Assembly (NCBI RefSeq): GCF_015751045.1
Contig: NZ_BNJW01000006.1
Location: forward strand, 1-64,000
Origin: Enterococcus lactis
GTDB taxonomy: Bacteria > Bacillota > Bacilli > Lactobacillales > Enterococcaceae
Direction: 5' to 3'
Length of the DNA: 64,000 bases
Shown here: positions 43,516 through 52,150 of the stretch, piece by piece
How positions within the stretch are numbered: the stretch's first letter is position 1
Layout: every line of letters begins with the position of its first letter
The notes under the pieces: model-generated
Databases searched by the model: none
What the model was told of the DNA's origin: nothing
Seen by the model: the letters and a program-made list of their open reading frames with translations, nothing else
Made by a program: the position numbers and the translations under genes

Positions 43516-44844
43516 ATGGAAAAATATCAAAATATTGTGATCGGTTTTGGAAAGGGCGGTAAGACTTTAGCGAAGGCGTTAGCTTCAAAAGGCGAATCGG
43601 TTTTAGTCGTTGAAAAGTCAACACGTATGTATGGCGGAACATGTATCAACATCGGCTGTATTCCTTCTAAATCATTGATATTCAATGGAGAAAGAGGAAT
43701 CGATTTTACAGAGGCTGTTGCTCGGAAAGAAAAATTGACGGGCATGCTTCGCGCCAAAAATTATCATATGATCAGCGATGAGGCGACTGGGACAGTGATG
43801 GACGGTACCGCACGTTTTCTTTCTAACCATCAAATCGAAGTGACGAATAATGGTGAAAAAGTAATTGTTGAAGGCGAACGGATTTTCATCAATACTGGTT
43901 CTGAACCAATCATTTTACCAATCAAAGGATTGAATACAAGTCGCTACTTGATTGATTCTACGCAAGCAATGGATCAGGAACAATTACCGGAAAAATTAGT
44001 GATCATTGGGGCTGGATATATTGGTCTGGAATTTGCATCAATGTTCAATGAATACGGATCTAAAGTTATCGTTCTTGATGCCCATCCTGAATTTCTTCCT
44101 CGTGAAGATGAAGACATCGCACAAATGATTTTAGAAGATTTGACGAATGCAGGGATCGAGTTCCACTTAGGTGTGACTGTCGATGAAGTAGCAGACCAAG
44201 AATCAACAGCTGCCGTTACCTTTACAGAAGATGGTCAAAAAGTAACGATTGAAGCATCTAAAGTTTTAGCAGCAACTGGCCGAAAAGCTAATACAGCTTC
44301 TCTTGGATTAGAAAATACAGATGTTAAACTGACCGATCGCGGAGCAATCGCTGTAGATGAATACCTTCGTACAGATGCGGAAAACATTTGGGCGATTGGA
44401 GACGTCAAAGGCGGACTGCAGTTCACTTATATCTCTCTAGATGATTATCGAATTATCATGGATCAGTTGAAAGGCGAGAATACACGAACAACGAATAACC
44501 GGAAAGCTGTGTCTTACAGTGTATTTATCACTCCAACTTTATCCAATGTAGGATTAACAGAAAAACAAGCCAAAGCTCAAGGCGTCAATTACAAATTATT
44601 CAAGTATATGACAAGCGGTGTTCCTAAAGCACAAGTATTAGAAGATCCTAAAGGGGTATTCAAAGTTTTAGTTGATCCTGAAACTGACTTGATTCTAGGT
44701 GCAAGTATTTATGCGGAAGATTCTCATGAAGTCATCAACTTGATTTCGCTAGCTATGAATGGAAAACTTCCTTATACGTTATTGAGAGATCAAATCTATT
44801 CTCATCCAACAATGAGTGAAGCTCTAAATGATGTATTAAAATAA
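43516..44844 (+). CDS. FAD-dependent pyridine nucleotide-disulfide oxidoreductase (RclA/MerA-like)
   Basis: A 442-residue class I flavoprotein disulfide reductase. It has the FAD motif VIGFGKGGKTLA, the redox pair Cys43/Cys48 in GGTCINIGCIPSKSL, the NAD(P)H motif GAGYIGLEFASMF, and the C-terminal dimerisation domain with YSHPTMSEAL containing the catalytic His. It lacks the MerA N-terminal metal domain and C-terminal CC pair. Relatives include RclA and hypothiocyanous acid reductase, which protect against oxidants made by host peroxidases; that role is inferred. GAGGGAAAAAGG precedes ATG 43516. Confidence 0.85.
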   Translation: MEKYQNIVIGFGKGGKTLAKALASKGESVLVVEKSTRMYGGTCINIGCIPSKSLIFNGERGIDFTEAVARKEKLTGMLRAKNYHMISDEATGTVMDGTARFLSNHQIEVTNNGEKVIVEGERIFINTGSEPIILPIKGLNTSRYLIDSTQAMDQEQLPEKLVIIGAGYIGLEFASMFNEYGSKVIVLDAHPEFLPREDEDIAQMILEDLTNAGIEFHLGVTVDEVADQESTAAVTFTEDGQKVTIEASKVLAATGRKANTASLGLENTDVKLTDRGAIAVDEYLRTDAENIWAIGDVKGGLQFTYISLDDYRIIMDQLKGENTRTTNNRKAVSYSVFITPTLSNVGLTEKQAKAQGVNYKLFKYMTSGVPKAQVLEDPKGVFKVLVDPETDLILGASIYAEDSHEVINLISLAMNGKLPYTLLRDQIYSHPTMSEALNDVLK

Positions 44845-44865
44845 ATAACGAATGGAGAATTTATC

Positions 44866-45492
44866 ATGTTCAACAACAAAAATACAGCAGTAGTTCTAAC
44901 TGACCCGCAAGTCGAGTTCTTGAAACCAGCAGGCGGTGGCTTTGGTTTGACAAAAGATATCTTAGAAAAATACAATACGATCGAAAATATGATTGAAATG
45001 GTGAAACAATCAAAAGAAAAAGGATACAAACTCTTTATTTCTCCTCATTATTTTTATCCACATGACCATAAATGGCAATTTGGCGGTGCAGGAGAACATA
45101 TGATGCTTGAGCAGCAGATGTTTGCTAGAAAAAGTCAATATGAACCAGTGGAAGAAGGTTCAGGAGCCGATTTTATCGAAGAATTGAAACCATATTTGGA
45201 TGAAAATACGATTATCAGCTCTCCTCATAAAATCTTTGGACCAGAAAGCAACGACTTAGCGCTTCAATTGAGAAAAAATGGAATCGACACAGTAATTCTT
45301 GGTGGAATGAATGGAAACTTGTGTAGCGATTCCCATATGCGTGAATTGGTAGAGAGTGGATTCAATGTTGTGGTAGCGACAGATGCAATTGGTGCTCCTG
45401 GCCAAGAAGCAATGGATGCAGCGTTGACGAATTTTGGTTTTATTGCAGATCAAGTGATGACAACAGAGGAAGTATTAGAGCAACTATCATAA
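44866..45492 (+). CDS. cysteine hydrolase, isochorismatase family
   Basis: A 208-residue protein of the isochorismatase-like hydrolase family. The catalytic Asp13 is in VVLTDPQVEF, a conserved Lys follows in the middle, and the nucleophile Cys153 is in NGNLCSDSHMRELV. Substrates in this family include isochorismate, nicotinamide and carbamoyl compounds; none can be chosen here. It starts 21 bases after the disulfide reductase gene and is probably co-transcribed with it. Confidence 0.83.
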   Translation: MFNNKNTAVVLTDPQVEFLKPAGGGFGLTKDILEKYNTIENMIEMVKQSKEKGYKLFISPHYFYPHDHKWQFGGAGEHMMLEQQMFARKSQYEPVEEGSGADFIEELKPYLDENTIISSPHKIFGPESNDLALQLRKNGIDTVILGGMNGNLCSDSHMRELVESGFNVVVATDAIGAPGQEAMDAALTNFGFIADQVMTTEEVLEQLS

Positions 45493-45566
45493 GATAGGAA
45501 CTGCTTTTGTCCTCGCAGTTCTTGAATCAATGAACATCTAGCTACAAGAGAACAGTTTTATAGTGA

Positions 45567-45601
45567 GGGCTGTGTCAGATAATTTGGCACAGTCTTTTTT
45601 T
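45567..45601 (+). terminator. terminator after the cysteine hydrolase gene
   Basis: GGCTGTGTCA pairs with TGGCACAGTC with G-T wobbles and runs into T7. Confidence 0.75.
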
Positions 45602-45675
45602 AAACGATTAGGAAGATAAAATGATGAATTTATTGTATAATATAGGACTATGAGAGATGAAAAAGGAGAATATCA

Positions 45676-46257
45676 TTGAAAACAAAGGAAAAGATCTTGG
45701 AAGCGACCAAAGATCTTATTTATAAAAAAGGCTATCATGAAACGTCAATCCGGGATATTCTAGCAGCTTCTGATACGGGGAAAGGGCAATTTTATTATTA
45801 CTTTTCTTCAAAAAAAGAAGTTTGTCTAGCGGTGATCCATGCGCATATGGACGTGTGGCAGACAGAGTTGTTTGAAGACATCTTAAATGCTGGAAAACAG
45901 CCAGAAGAAGCACTAGAAGAAATGTTGGATTGGATTTTCGCTGATCATGAGGCACAAATCACTTATCATGGCTGTCCTGTGGGGAATTTAATTATTGAGT
46001 TGAGTACAGTGGATGAAGAATTCCGTCTATTGCTACTAGAATTAGTCAATCAATGGGTCAAGTATACGAAACAAAATATCTTGGCACTTTCTGAAGAAAA
46101 ACTGTCCGATGCAGAGGCAGACCGTCAAGCCAAAGCGTTGATTGCTGAAATCCAGGGTGGTATCTTATTGTTGAAAGTCACACAAGATCTATCACTACTT
46201 AGACAGAATTTCCAATTGATCAAAGAAAGATTGTTAACTTCGCAAAAGGTTCTTTAA
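45676..46257 (+). CDS. TetR/AcrR family transcriptional regulator
   Basis: A 193-residue regulator. The N-terminal helix-turn-helix is KILEATKDLIYKKGYHETSIRDILAASDTGKGQFYYYFSSKKE, and the C-terminal helical ligand domain includes CPVGNLIIELS with a cysteine found in the AcuR/NemR-like group. NemR-type members sense reactive electrophiles through cysteine, which would fit the neighbouring redox genes; this is inference. Translation starts at TTG 45676, seven bases after AGGAG. It may regulate the reductase-hydrolase pair upstream. Confidence 0.87.
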   Translation: MKTKEKILEATKDLIYKKGYHETSIRDILAASDTGKGQFYYYFSSKKEVCLAVIHAHMDVWQTELFEDILNAGKQPEEALEEMLDWIFADHEAQITYHGCPVGNLIIELSTVDEEFRLLLLELVNQWVKYTKQNILALSEEKLSDAEADRQAKALIAEIQGGILLLKVTQDLSLLRQNFQLIKERLLTSQKVL

Positions 46258-46262
46258 TAATT

Positions 46263-46528
46263 AGAGGTTGTGAAAAAGTCGCTTAGTTTCGAGTATGAAG
46301 AAAAATTTTGTGAAAATGGCTTTCTACATTTTTGCATAAATTTGGCTTAATACCGAGAAACTGGCTTTTGAACACCGTTTACCCAGAGGTCGTGAACCTG
46401 CCGTTTCACTCTGAGTCACAAGGAGCAATTTCAAAACACAGCTTCTCATGTTTGTTGAATATTGTGACTTGTGACCGAGGAGTTGGCATGAGAAAAACGT
46501 TTACTGGAGAGTTTGTCACAACTTTTTT
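46263..46528 (+). repeat. TTGTGA-ended palindromic repeat, copy B (long form)
   Basis: It starts AGAGGTTGTGA, ends GTCACAACTTTTTT, and so carries terminal inverted repeats. The first 110 bases have the same plan as the copy at 18312: inner arms GTTTC..GTAT and ATAC..GAAAC around an AT-rich loop with ATTTTTGCATAAATTTGGCT. The second half adds another inverted pair GTCACAAG/CTTGTGAC. The open frame across it has no ribosome site and is not counted as a gene. It ends the tetR transcript. Confidence 0.55.
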
Positions 46529-46612
46529 AATTCTCTATTCATTGAAAGCGTTTTGTTGGTATGAACTTCTTGTTGCAGTGTATGATAGATAAAAAGAGGG
46601 GGAGATATTAGG

Positions 46613-47188
46613 ATGTGTGGTCGTTATTTTTTTGATCTAGAGTCGGAGCTCCTTCAGAACTATTATCGAGAAGCCCAGAAGAAACAACCGGAACAGGCAG
46701 CAAAATTAGCAGCTGGAGAAATTTTTCCGTCAAATCTTGTTGTGACATTAAGAAAAAAGGAAGAAAACAATCTCACTCCGGAAATCATGAAGTGGGGATT
46801 TACCGGATTTAAAAAAGGACAATTGATGATCAATGCCCGGGCAGAGACAGTAGAAGAAAAAAAGACCTTTCATCAACCATTTTTGCAAAATCGTTGTGTT
46901 TTTCCAATGAGCGGCTTTTATGAGTGGAATGAAGAAAAAGACAAATTTATGTTTTCAAATAAGGAAAAAATAGTGTATATTGGCGGCTTTTATCGTAGCC
47001 ATCACGATGAAAAAACGGCAGAATCAATCATAATGACTACTGAACCTAATCGCACAGTCGCACCAATCCATGACCGAATGCCTCTTGTCTTGACTGAAGA
47101 ACAAATCGAACCTTGGGTAACAGATATTTCTTTTGCGCGAAAAATCATTACTCAGCAGATGCCTGAATTAGTAATGGAGAAGGTATAA
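46613..47188 (+). CDS. SRAP domain protein (HMCES/YedK family)
   Basis: A 191-residue SOS-response-associated peptidase family protein. Members crosslink to abasic sites in single-stranded DNA through Cys2, which is the residue after the initiator Met in MCGRYFF. Other conserved parts are MKWGFTGF, INARAETV, CVFPMSGFYEWN with the catalytic Glu, and APIHDRMPLVL with the active-site His. Asn and Glu of the site are intact. AGGGGGAG precedes ATG 46613. No LexA box was noticed upstream. Confidence 0.93.
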   Translation: MCGRYFFDLESELLQNYYREAQKKQPEQAAKLAAGEIFPSNLVVTLRKKEENNLTPEIMKWGFTGFKKGQLMINARAETVEEKKTFHQPFLQNRCVFPMSGFYEWNEEKDKFMFSNKEKIVYIGGFYRSHHDEKTAESIIMTTEPNRTVAPIHDRMPLVLTEEQIEPWVTDISFARKIITQQMPELVMEKV

Positions 47189-47346
47189 CAGATTCGATTT
47201 TTTAAAGAAAGATCGGCAAAAAACAAAAAAGACTTCAGCACAGATCCCAAAAACAAAGAGAACAGAAGAAATGCTCATAAGCTGCATATACTGCATCTAT
47301 AGAGTCACAGTCGACCTTTCTAAGGTATAGCTTCTATTTGTTTTTT

Positions 47347-47369
47347 ACTCGTGCTGCGAGTCTTTTTTT
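47347..47369 (+). terminator. probable terminator between convergent genes
   Basis: A small ACTCG/CGAGT hairpin followed by CT7. It lies in the 205-base gap between the SRAP gene and the convergent flavin reductase gene; no other element was seen in that gap. Confidence 0.5.
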
Positions 47370-47393
47370 GTTTATACCTAACGATGTTTATCA

Positions 47394-47996
47394 TTACGAC
47401 TCTTTGAATTCTTGGAATCTAAAATTTAAACTTAACGACTGGTTGGCAGTTGTATATTCTCTGAATTTATAGATAAGAGGTTGCCATTTATCCACATTGA
47501 TATGAGTTGGATCATGTAAAATCCCTTCTTCTACAAAAATAGCTACGATCTCACACTCTACAATAGCAAAGTCTTCTCTAGTTGAAATTCGTTGAACCAA
47601 CGTTTCTATTTGAATCGGGCATTCTTTGATCCGAACAGTTGCAACTTCTTCACCTGTTAGTTTCGTGAACTTTCCCAATTGAAATTTGTCAGAGCAAAAG
47701 GAATAGCCAGCTTTTTGTTTATAATCGGGCATGATAGGATGGCCTGTCGTCTTTGCGATTTTCTCGATTTTTTCCCAAAGTGTTTGATCTGCAAGATTGA
47801 AGGTAGCGGCATGTCCCACTTTTAAATTTGTATACCCTTTACTGTGCATACTGATTCCAATGACAATCGTTTTGCCAAGTGTCCAAGTGGAGCTGATTGG
47901 CGTGAGGTTGTCATTACCAGTCATTTCATCCTTAGTCGTCATCAGCACGACGGGAAATCCGTAATAGAAACTTTCTTTTTCCATTTTTTTAAACAT
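47394..47996 (-). CDS. flavin reductase-like, FMN-binding split-barrel protein
   Basis: A 200-residue protein of the DIM6/NTAB family of FMN-binding split barrels. Recognisable segments are NLTPISSTWTLGKTIVIGIS and HSKGYTNLKVGHAATFNL in the FMN site, and CEIVAIFVEEGIL. Some members reduce flavin, others use FMN as prosthetic group. ATG 47996 lies after GAGGTGAGG; a GTG nine bases earlier is inside that ribosome site. It is divergent from an ArsR-type regulator that may control it. Confidence 0.8.
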   Translation of the reverse strand: MFKKMEKESFYYGFPVVLMTTKDEMTGNDNLTPISSTWTLGKTIVIGISMHSKGYTNLKVGHAATFNLADQTLWEKIEKIAKTTGHPIMPDYKQKAGYSFCSDKFQLGKFTKLTGEEVATVRIKECPIQIETLVQRISTREDFAIVECEIVAIFVEEGILHDPTHINVDKWQPLIYKFREYTTANQSLSLNFRFQEFKES

Positions 47997-48069
47997 AATC
48001 CTCACCTCTGAATATAGTATACTAAGCTTATTCCTCGATGCTCATCGATGTGTGAAAGGAGAGAAAAAA

Positions 48070-48753
48070 ATGGCTGGATTTCCTGATCTTCAGCAAACGA
48101 CTAAACTCTTAGCAGATCATTCGCGACTTGAGATCCTTACTTTATTGATGGATGGAAGGTTCCATACCGTGCATGAACTAGCAAAGAAAGCAAAAATAAA
48201 AGATCATACAGCATCTTATCATATAAAAAAACTTCATTCTCTTGATTGGGTGATGTCTTATAGACAGGGAAGAAATGTCTATTATCGATTATCATCTCTG
48301 AAAATCGCTGATTTGTTAGAAAATCTTATGGTAGTTAGTCCGGTTAAACCGATCAAATCATTTAATGAAAACAAAGAATATAGTGAATTAAAAGCAGGAA
48401 TATCTTGTTATCGGCATTTAGCCGGTGTGATAGGTGTAGTTTTTTTCAACTTTCTCCATCACAACAACTATCTTGTGATGGAAAACCATCATGTGGAACT
48501 TACAGAAGAAGGCGTTTGTTATTTCAAAGACTTAGGAATAGATATTGACGCACTGAAAAAACAATCTGGAGCACTTGTGAAGCCTTGCTTAGATTGGACA
48601 GAACGAACATTTCATTTAGGAGGAAATCTCGGGAACGCGTTTTTCCGATGGTGTAAAGAGAAAGAATATATCACATTGAATCCAGAAAACAGAGGTGTTC
48701 GCTTAACTGCTGAAGGGAATTTATTTTTCCAAAAATTTGAATCGAGCCAATAG
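48070..48753 (+). CDS. ArsR-family winged-helix transcriptional regulator
   Basis: A 227-residue regulator with an N-terminal winged helix (about 10-90: LLADHSRLEILTLLMDGRFHTVHELAKKAKI, TASYHIKKLHSLDWV, YRQGRNVYYRLSS) and a C-terminal domain of about 130 residues with Cys and His residues (CYRHLAGVIGVVFFNFLHH) that could bind a ligand or metal. The architecture matches the larger ArsR members found next to oxidoreductases. AAAGGAGAG precedes ATG 48070. It is divergent from the flavin reductase gene. Confidence 0.83.
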   Translation: MAGFPDLQQTTKLLADHSRLEILTLLMDGRFHTVHELAKKAKIKDHTASYHIKKLHSLDWVMSYRQGRNVYYRLSSLKIADLLENLMVVSPVKPIKSFNENKEYSELKAGISCYRHLAGVIGVVFFNFLHHNNYLVMENHHVELTEEGVCYFKDLGIDIDALKKQSGALVKPCLDWTERTFHLGGNLGNAFFRWCKEKEYITLNPENRGVRLTAEGNLFFQKFESSQ

Positions 48754-48774
48754 GAAAGTCGTTTCTAATACAAT

Positions 48775-48811
48775 AAAAAGGTTGTGACAAAAATCTTGTC
48801 ACAACCTTTTT
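48775..48811 (+). terminator. bidirectional terminator
   Basis: A perfect 15-bp stem (48775-48789 with 48797-48811) lies between the convergent ArsR and manganese catalase genes. Its arms AGGTTGTGACA/TGTCACAACCT echo the ends of the palindromic repeat family. Confidence 0.9.
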
Positions 48812-48825
48812 CCTACGTATGTTTT

Positions 48826-49656
48826 TTATTTCTTGAATGGAGGTGTCCCATACATTTTTGGTGTTACTGGTTCTAATTTTGGTGCAGCGCCTTCGATCTT
48901 AGGTTCTTTCAACCATTGATATTCGCCTTCGCCGTCCAATGCTTTGCCGCTAGCCCAAGAACCTTCACTACTTTGGTCTCCCTCTGAGAAGTTATAGAAG
49001 TCATAAGCAATGTCTTTTCGTTCTTTGTCACGTGGGAAAGTACTTGGGACTAAGATTGAACCTTCTTTTTCTTCTAATTCTTTCACTGCACATTCCCATA
49101 GGTTTTGATGATAGCTATCTCTTGCAAGGAGAACAGACAGCATATCTTTTACGCCACGATCATCGATCATTTCGTAAATACGTGCTACTTGAAGTCTTCC
49201 TTGTGATTCGGCATTTAAATTAGCTCTAAAATCTGCTAACAAGTTGCCACTCGCAATGATATAGGCACCGCTCCATGGATTGCCCACGCTGTCAGCAGGA
49301 CGAGGTCCTAAGCCAGCTACGATCGCGTGCTGTGGATTCATTCCAGAGATAATGGCACCGATTGTTGGATCTTTTTGCATCGCTGCTTCTTGATCTTCAA
49401 CAGGCGCACCCTCTAATAAACGAGCAACCATTGTCGCCAACATTTCTACGTGGCCGATTTCTTCTGTTGCAATGTCCATCAGCATATCTTTATATTTTTC
49501 TTCTCCTCGGCAGCTCCAACCTTGGAACAGGTACTGCATAGCTACACTCATCTCGCCATATTGGCCGCCGATCAGCTCCTGCAGATATTTCGCGATTAAT
49601 GGATTCGGACGATCTGGTTTTGCCTCAAACTGCAATTCTTTCTGGTGTCTAAACAT
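48826..49656 (-). CDS. manganese catalase
   Basis: A 276-residue non-haem catalase that dismutates hydrogen peroxide at a dimanganese site. The four-helix ferritin-like core shows YLQELIGGQYGEMSVAMQYLFQGW with the first Glu, TEEIGHVEMLATMV with the Glu-x-x-His pair, and the second half-site in the NLNAESQGRLQVARIYEMIDDRG region, followed by a C-terminal tail ending PKMYGTPPFKK. Enterococci do not make haem, so this type can work without added haem. ATG 49656 follows AGGAGG by seven bases. Confidence 0.93.
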   Translation of the reverse strand: MFRHQKELQFEAKPDRPNPLIAKYLQELIGGQYGEMSVAMQYLFQGWSCRGEEKYKDMLMDIATEEIGHVEMLATMVARLLEGAPVEDQEAAMQKDPTIGAIISGMNPQHAIVAGLGPRPADSVGNPWSGAYIIASGNLLADFRANLNAESQGRLQVARIYEMIDDRGVKDMLSVLLARDSYHQNLWECAVKELEEKEGSILVPSTFPRDKERKDIAYDFYNFSEGDQSSEGSWASGKALDGEGEYQWLKEPKIEGAAPKLEPVTPKMYGTPPFKK

Positions 49657-49863
49657 CAAAATTCCTCCTAATCTTTTTTTAATACATTCTCATTCTGCTA
49701 CGAAAGATTAAAAAATTCAAAGAAAGCGCTCGCGAATTATATAAAGTGTTGGTATCATTAATAATTTTTCGATAATCACACCTTATAAATTGTTATTTTC
49801 AGAACAAAATGATATCGTTATATTAAAATCGACATCGGTTACATTAAAATTTGGAGGTAAAAT
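49657..49863 (+). promoter_or_regulatory. intergenic control region: cre-like site and direct repeats
   Basis: Between the divergent catalase and sugar-transporter genes, AGAAAGCGCTCGCG (49721-49734) resembles a low-GC cre site in its left ten bases. Closer to the transporter, ATCGTTATATTAAAAT (49814-49829) is repeated as ATCGGTTACATTAAAAT (49834-49850), a spacing of about two helical turns, which suggests an operator for an unlinked regulator. GGAGG at 49853 serves the binding-protein gene. Confidence 0.4.
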
Positions 49864-51198
49864 ATGAAAAAATTATTGTTTACAGGATTGTTGGCAAGTT
49901 CAGCATTGTTTTTATTAGGAGGATGCGGATCAAGTAATACAAGCGATGCCAGCTCAAGTGCAGCAAATTCTTCTGAAAAAACAAGTGATGGAAGAAAAAA
50001 TATTGATTTCTGGTCCTTTTGGGGGTCGGGCGCACGAAAAGAAGCCATCGAAGAAATCATTGAGGATTTCAACCAATCACAAGACGAGATCCATGTAAAT
50101 TATAAGTATCAGCCATGGGGGGATATTTGGACCAAATCTTTATCTGCAATAACGGCTGGAAATGCACCTGATGTTATTGTACAGGACATAAATTCCGTTG
50201 CGCAAAGAGCAGAAGCACAGCAAGCAACCAATCTCTCCGAGTATGTAGATAAAGATACTTCTAAGGATTTTTATCCCCAGCTTTGGGACACAGTAGAATA
50301 TAAAGGTGATCCTTATGCCATCCCATTTAATACAGATACACAAGTCATTTTTTATAATAAAAAGTTATTTAAAGAAGCTGGGATCAGCGAACAAGATCTA
50401 CCGACAACTTGGGATGAATTAGAAGAAACAGCACGTAAACTAGATAAAAAAGAAGGAAAAGAGTTTACGCGTATCGGTTTTTATCCATTATGGAATTTAG
50501 GTGCTGATGTATGGGCATTAAACGCAGACAACGGGACTAGTTGGTTTGATAAGGACGAAAAGGTCAAGATTGATACTAAAAACAAAGTGGAAGCCTTAGA
50601 ATGGATTCAAGACTGGCAAGATTATTATGGAAAAAATACAATCAACAAATTAGAAGCAGAATTTGGTTCTGGTGTGTCTGATCCGTTTATTTCTGGATTA
50701 GTAGCTATGCGCGCCCAAAACATCAATTATTACTCTAGCTTGATGGAAAACGCACCGGATGATTTTGATTTTGGCGTGATGCAGCTTCCAGAAAAAGAGG
50801 AAGGTTCAGGTCATTGGTCATGGGGTGGCGGATTCGTCTTGGAAGTACCATACGGAGCAAAAGATCCTGAAGCCTCTTATGAATTCATCAAATATCTTTC
50901 TTCTCCAGAAGTACAAGAAAAATTCGGCGAAAAAAGTTTTGATATCATGGCAAGTAAAACAGCCAACGAGAATTTAGTGAATAATGACAACCTAACGGAC
51001 AAAGGGAAAATGATCTATCAAATGGCGGACGAAAACTTTAAAAATACAGTGATCACACCAGTTCCTTTAGATGCACCTGATTATACGACATTAGTGAATG
51101 AACAGATCGACCAGATTCTTTTAGGAACAAAATCAGCAAAAGAAGGATTGGCAGATGCACAAAAAGCAGTAGAGAACTTAGTCAAGCAAAATCAATAA
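49864..51198 (+). CDS. sugar ABC transporter, substrate-binding lipoprotein (CUT1 family)
   Basis: A 444-residue family 1 extracellular solute-binding protein. The lipobox LLGGCG puts the lipidated Cys near residue 21, followed by a Ser/Asn/Thr-rich linker. DFWSFWGSGARKEAIEEIIEDFNQ at the start of the mature domain and NAPDVIVQDINSVAQ are typical of oligosaccharide receptors. The substrate is not predictable. It heads a run with two permeases; no ATPase gene follows, as is common where a shared MsmK-type ATPase is used. Confidence 0.9.
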   Translation: MKKLLFTGLLASSALFLLGGCGSSNTSDASSSAANSSEKTSDGRKNIDFWSFWGSGARKEAIEEIIEDFNQSQDEIHVNYKYQPWGDIWTKSLSAITAGNAPDVIVQDINSVAQRAEAQQATNLSEYVDKDTSKDFYPQLWDTVEYKGDPYAIPFNTDTQVIFYNKKLFKEAGISEQDLPTTWDELEETARKLDKKEGKEFTRIGFYPLWNLGADVWALNADNGTSWFDKDEKVKIDTKNKVEALEWIQDWQDYYGKNTINKLEAEFGSGVSDPFISGLVAMRAQNINYYSSLMENAPDDFDFGVMQLPEKEEGSGHWSWGGGFVLEVPYGAKDPEASYEFIKYLSSPEVQEKFGEKSFDIMASKTANENLVNNDNLTDKGKMIYQMADENFKNTVITPVPLDAPDYTTLVNEQIDQILLGTKSAKEGLADAQKAVENLVKQNQ

Positions 51199-51238
51199 TC
51201 CGTTTTTGACTGTCTAGGTACAGAGGAGGCAAGAAAAT

Positions 51239-52150
51239 TTGAAGCGTTTATCTATCCGAAAGAAAAAAGAAGCAAGATGGGCCTATTTATTTATCTCGCC
51301 TTTTATTATCGGTTTTTTAATCTTTATGCTAGGGCCTATGCTTTTTTCAGTTATTGGTAGTTTCACCGATTATAATTTGACATCCAAGATGAATTTCATT
51401 GGTCTAGCAAATTTCAAAAGAATGTTCGTTCATGATGATTTATTTTGGAAATCGTTATACAACACCGTTTATTTCGTCATCTTCAATGTACCGCTGACGA
51501 CGATTTTCAGTGTGTTTTTAGCCACAGTACTCAATCAAAAAATCAAAGGAATCAGTGTATTCCGTACAGTTTTCTATTTACCGGCAGTCTTATCAGGAGT
51601 AGCAGTCTACATCTTATGGATGCAGCTGCTTTCTCCATCTGCAGGATTGATCAACACATTTCTGGGCTGGTTCCATATCCCTGGACCAGCTTGGTTGTTT
51701 GATCCACAATGGACGAAACCTGCGTTGATTTTGATGAAAATATGGAGCTCTGGAGGAGCAATGCTACTTTACTTAGCTACATTACAAAATGTTCCTAGAT
51801 CTTTATATGAATCAGCAGAAATCGATGGAGCAGGCGTTTGGGGAAAGTTCAAAAGTATTACTTTGCCATTAATCACTCCTATTATTTTTTACGATGTGAT
51901 CACCTCTACGATCGGTTCTTTCCAAATTTTTCAAGAAGCTTATGTCATGACGAAAAATGGAACAGGTGGACCTGCAAATTCCTTGCTTTTTTATAATCTG
52001 CATATGTGGAACAAGGCGTTCGTCGCTTTTGATATGGGATATGCGATGGCTATGTCGATGATCCTATTTCTGATCGTTTTGGTTCTGACCTTCGTCAATT
52101 TGAAGCTTGCACCTAAATGGGTCTATTATTCTGGAGGTGACGGCAAATGA
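51239..52150 (+). CDS. sugar ABC transporter permease 1 (MalF/LacF type)
   Basis: A 303-residue membrane protein with six hydrophobic segments. The EAA loop is ESAEIDGAGVWGKFKSITLPLITP, which docks the ATPase. The start is TTG 51239, nine bases after GAGGAGG, giving the N-terminus LKRLSIRKKKEARWAYLFISPF with a basic head before the first helix. It is 40 bases downstream of the binding-protein gene and overlaps permease 2 by four bases. Confidence 0.9.
   Translation: MKRLSIRKKKEARWAYLFISPFIIGFLIFMLGPMLFSVIGSFTDYNLTSKMNFIGLANFKRMFVHDDLFWKSLYNTVYFVIFNVPLTTIFSVFLATVLNQKIKGISVFRTVFYLPAVLSGVAVYILWMQLLSPSAGLINTFLGWFHIPGPAWLFDPQWTKPALILMKIWSSGGAMLLYLATLQNVPRSLYESAEIDGAGVWGKFKSITLPLITPIIFYDVITSTIGSFQIFQEAYVMTKNGTGGPANSLLFYNLHMWNKAFVAFDMGYAMAMSMILFLIVLVLTFVNLKLAPKWVYYSGGDGK

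Noticed and set aside
46332-46592. 86-codon ORF between tetR and the SRAP gene
   Set aside because: It has no ribosome site and lies within the palindromic repeat; its sequence resembles no protein family.
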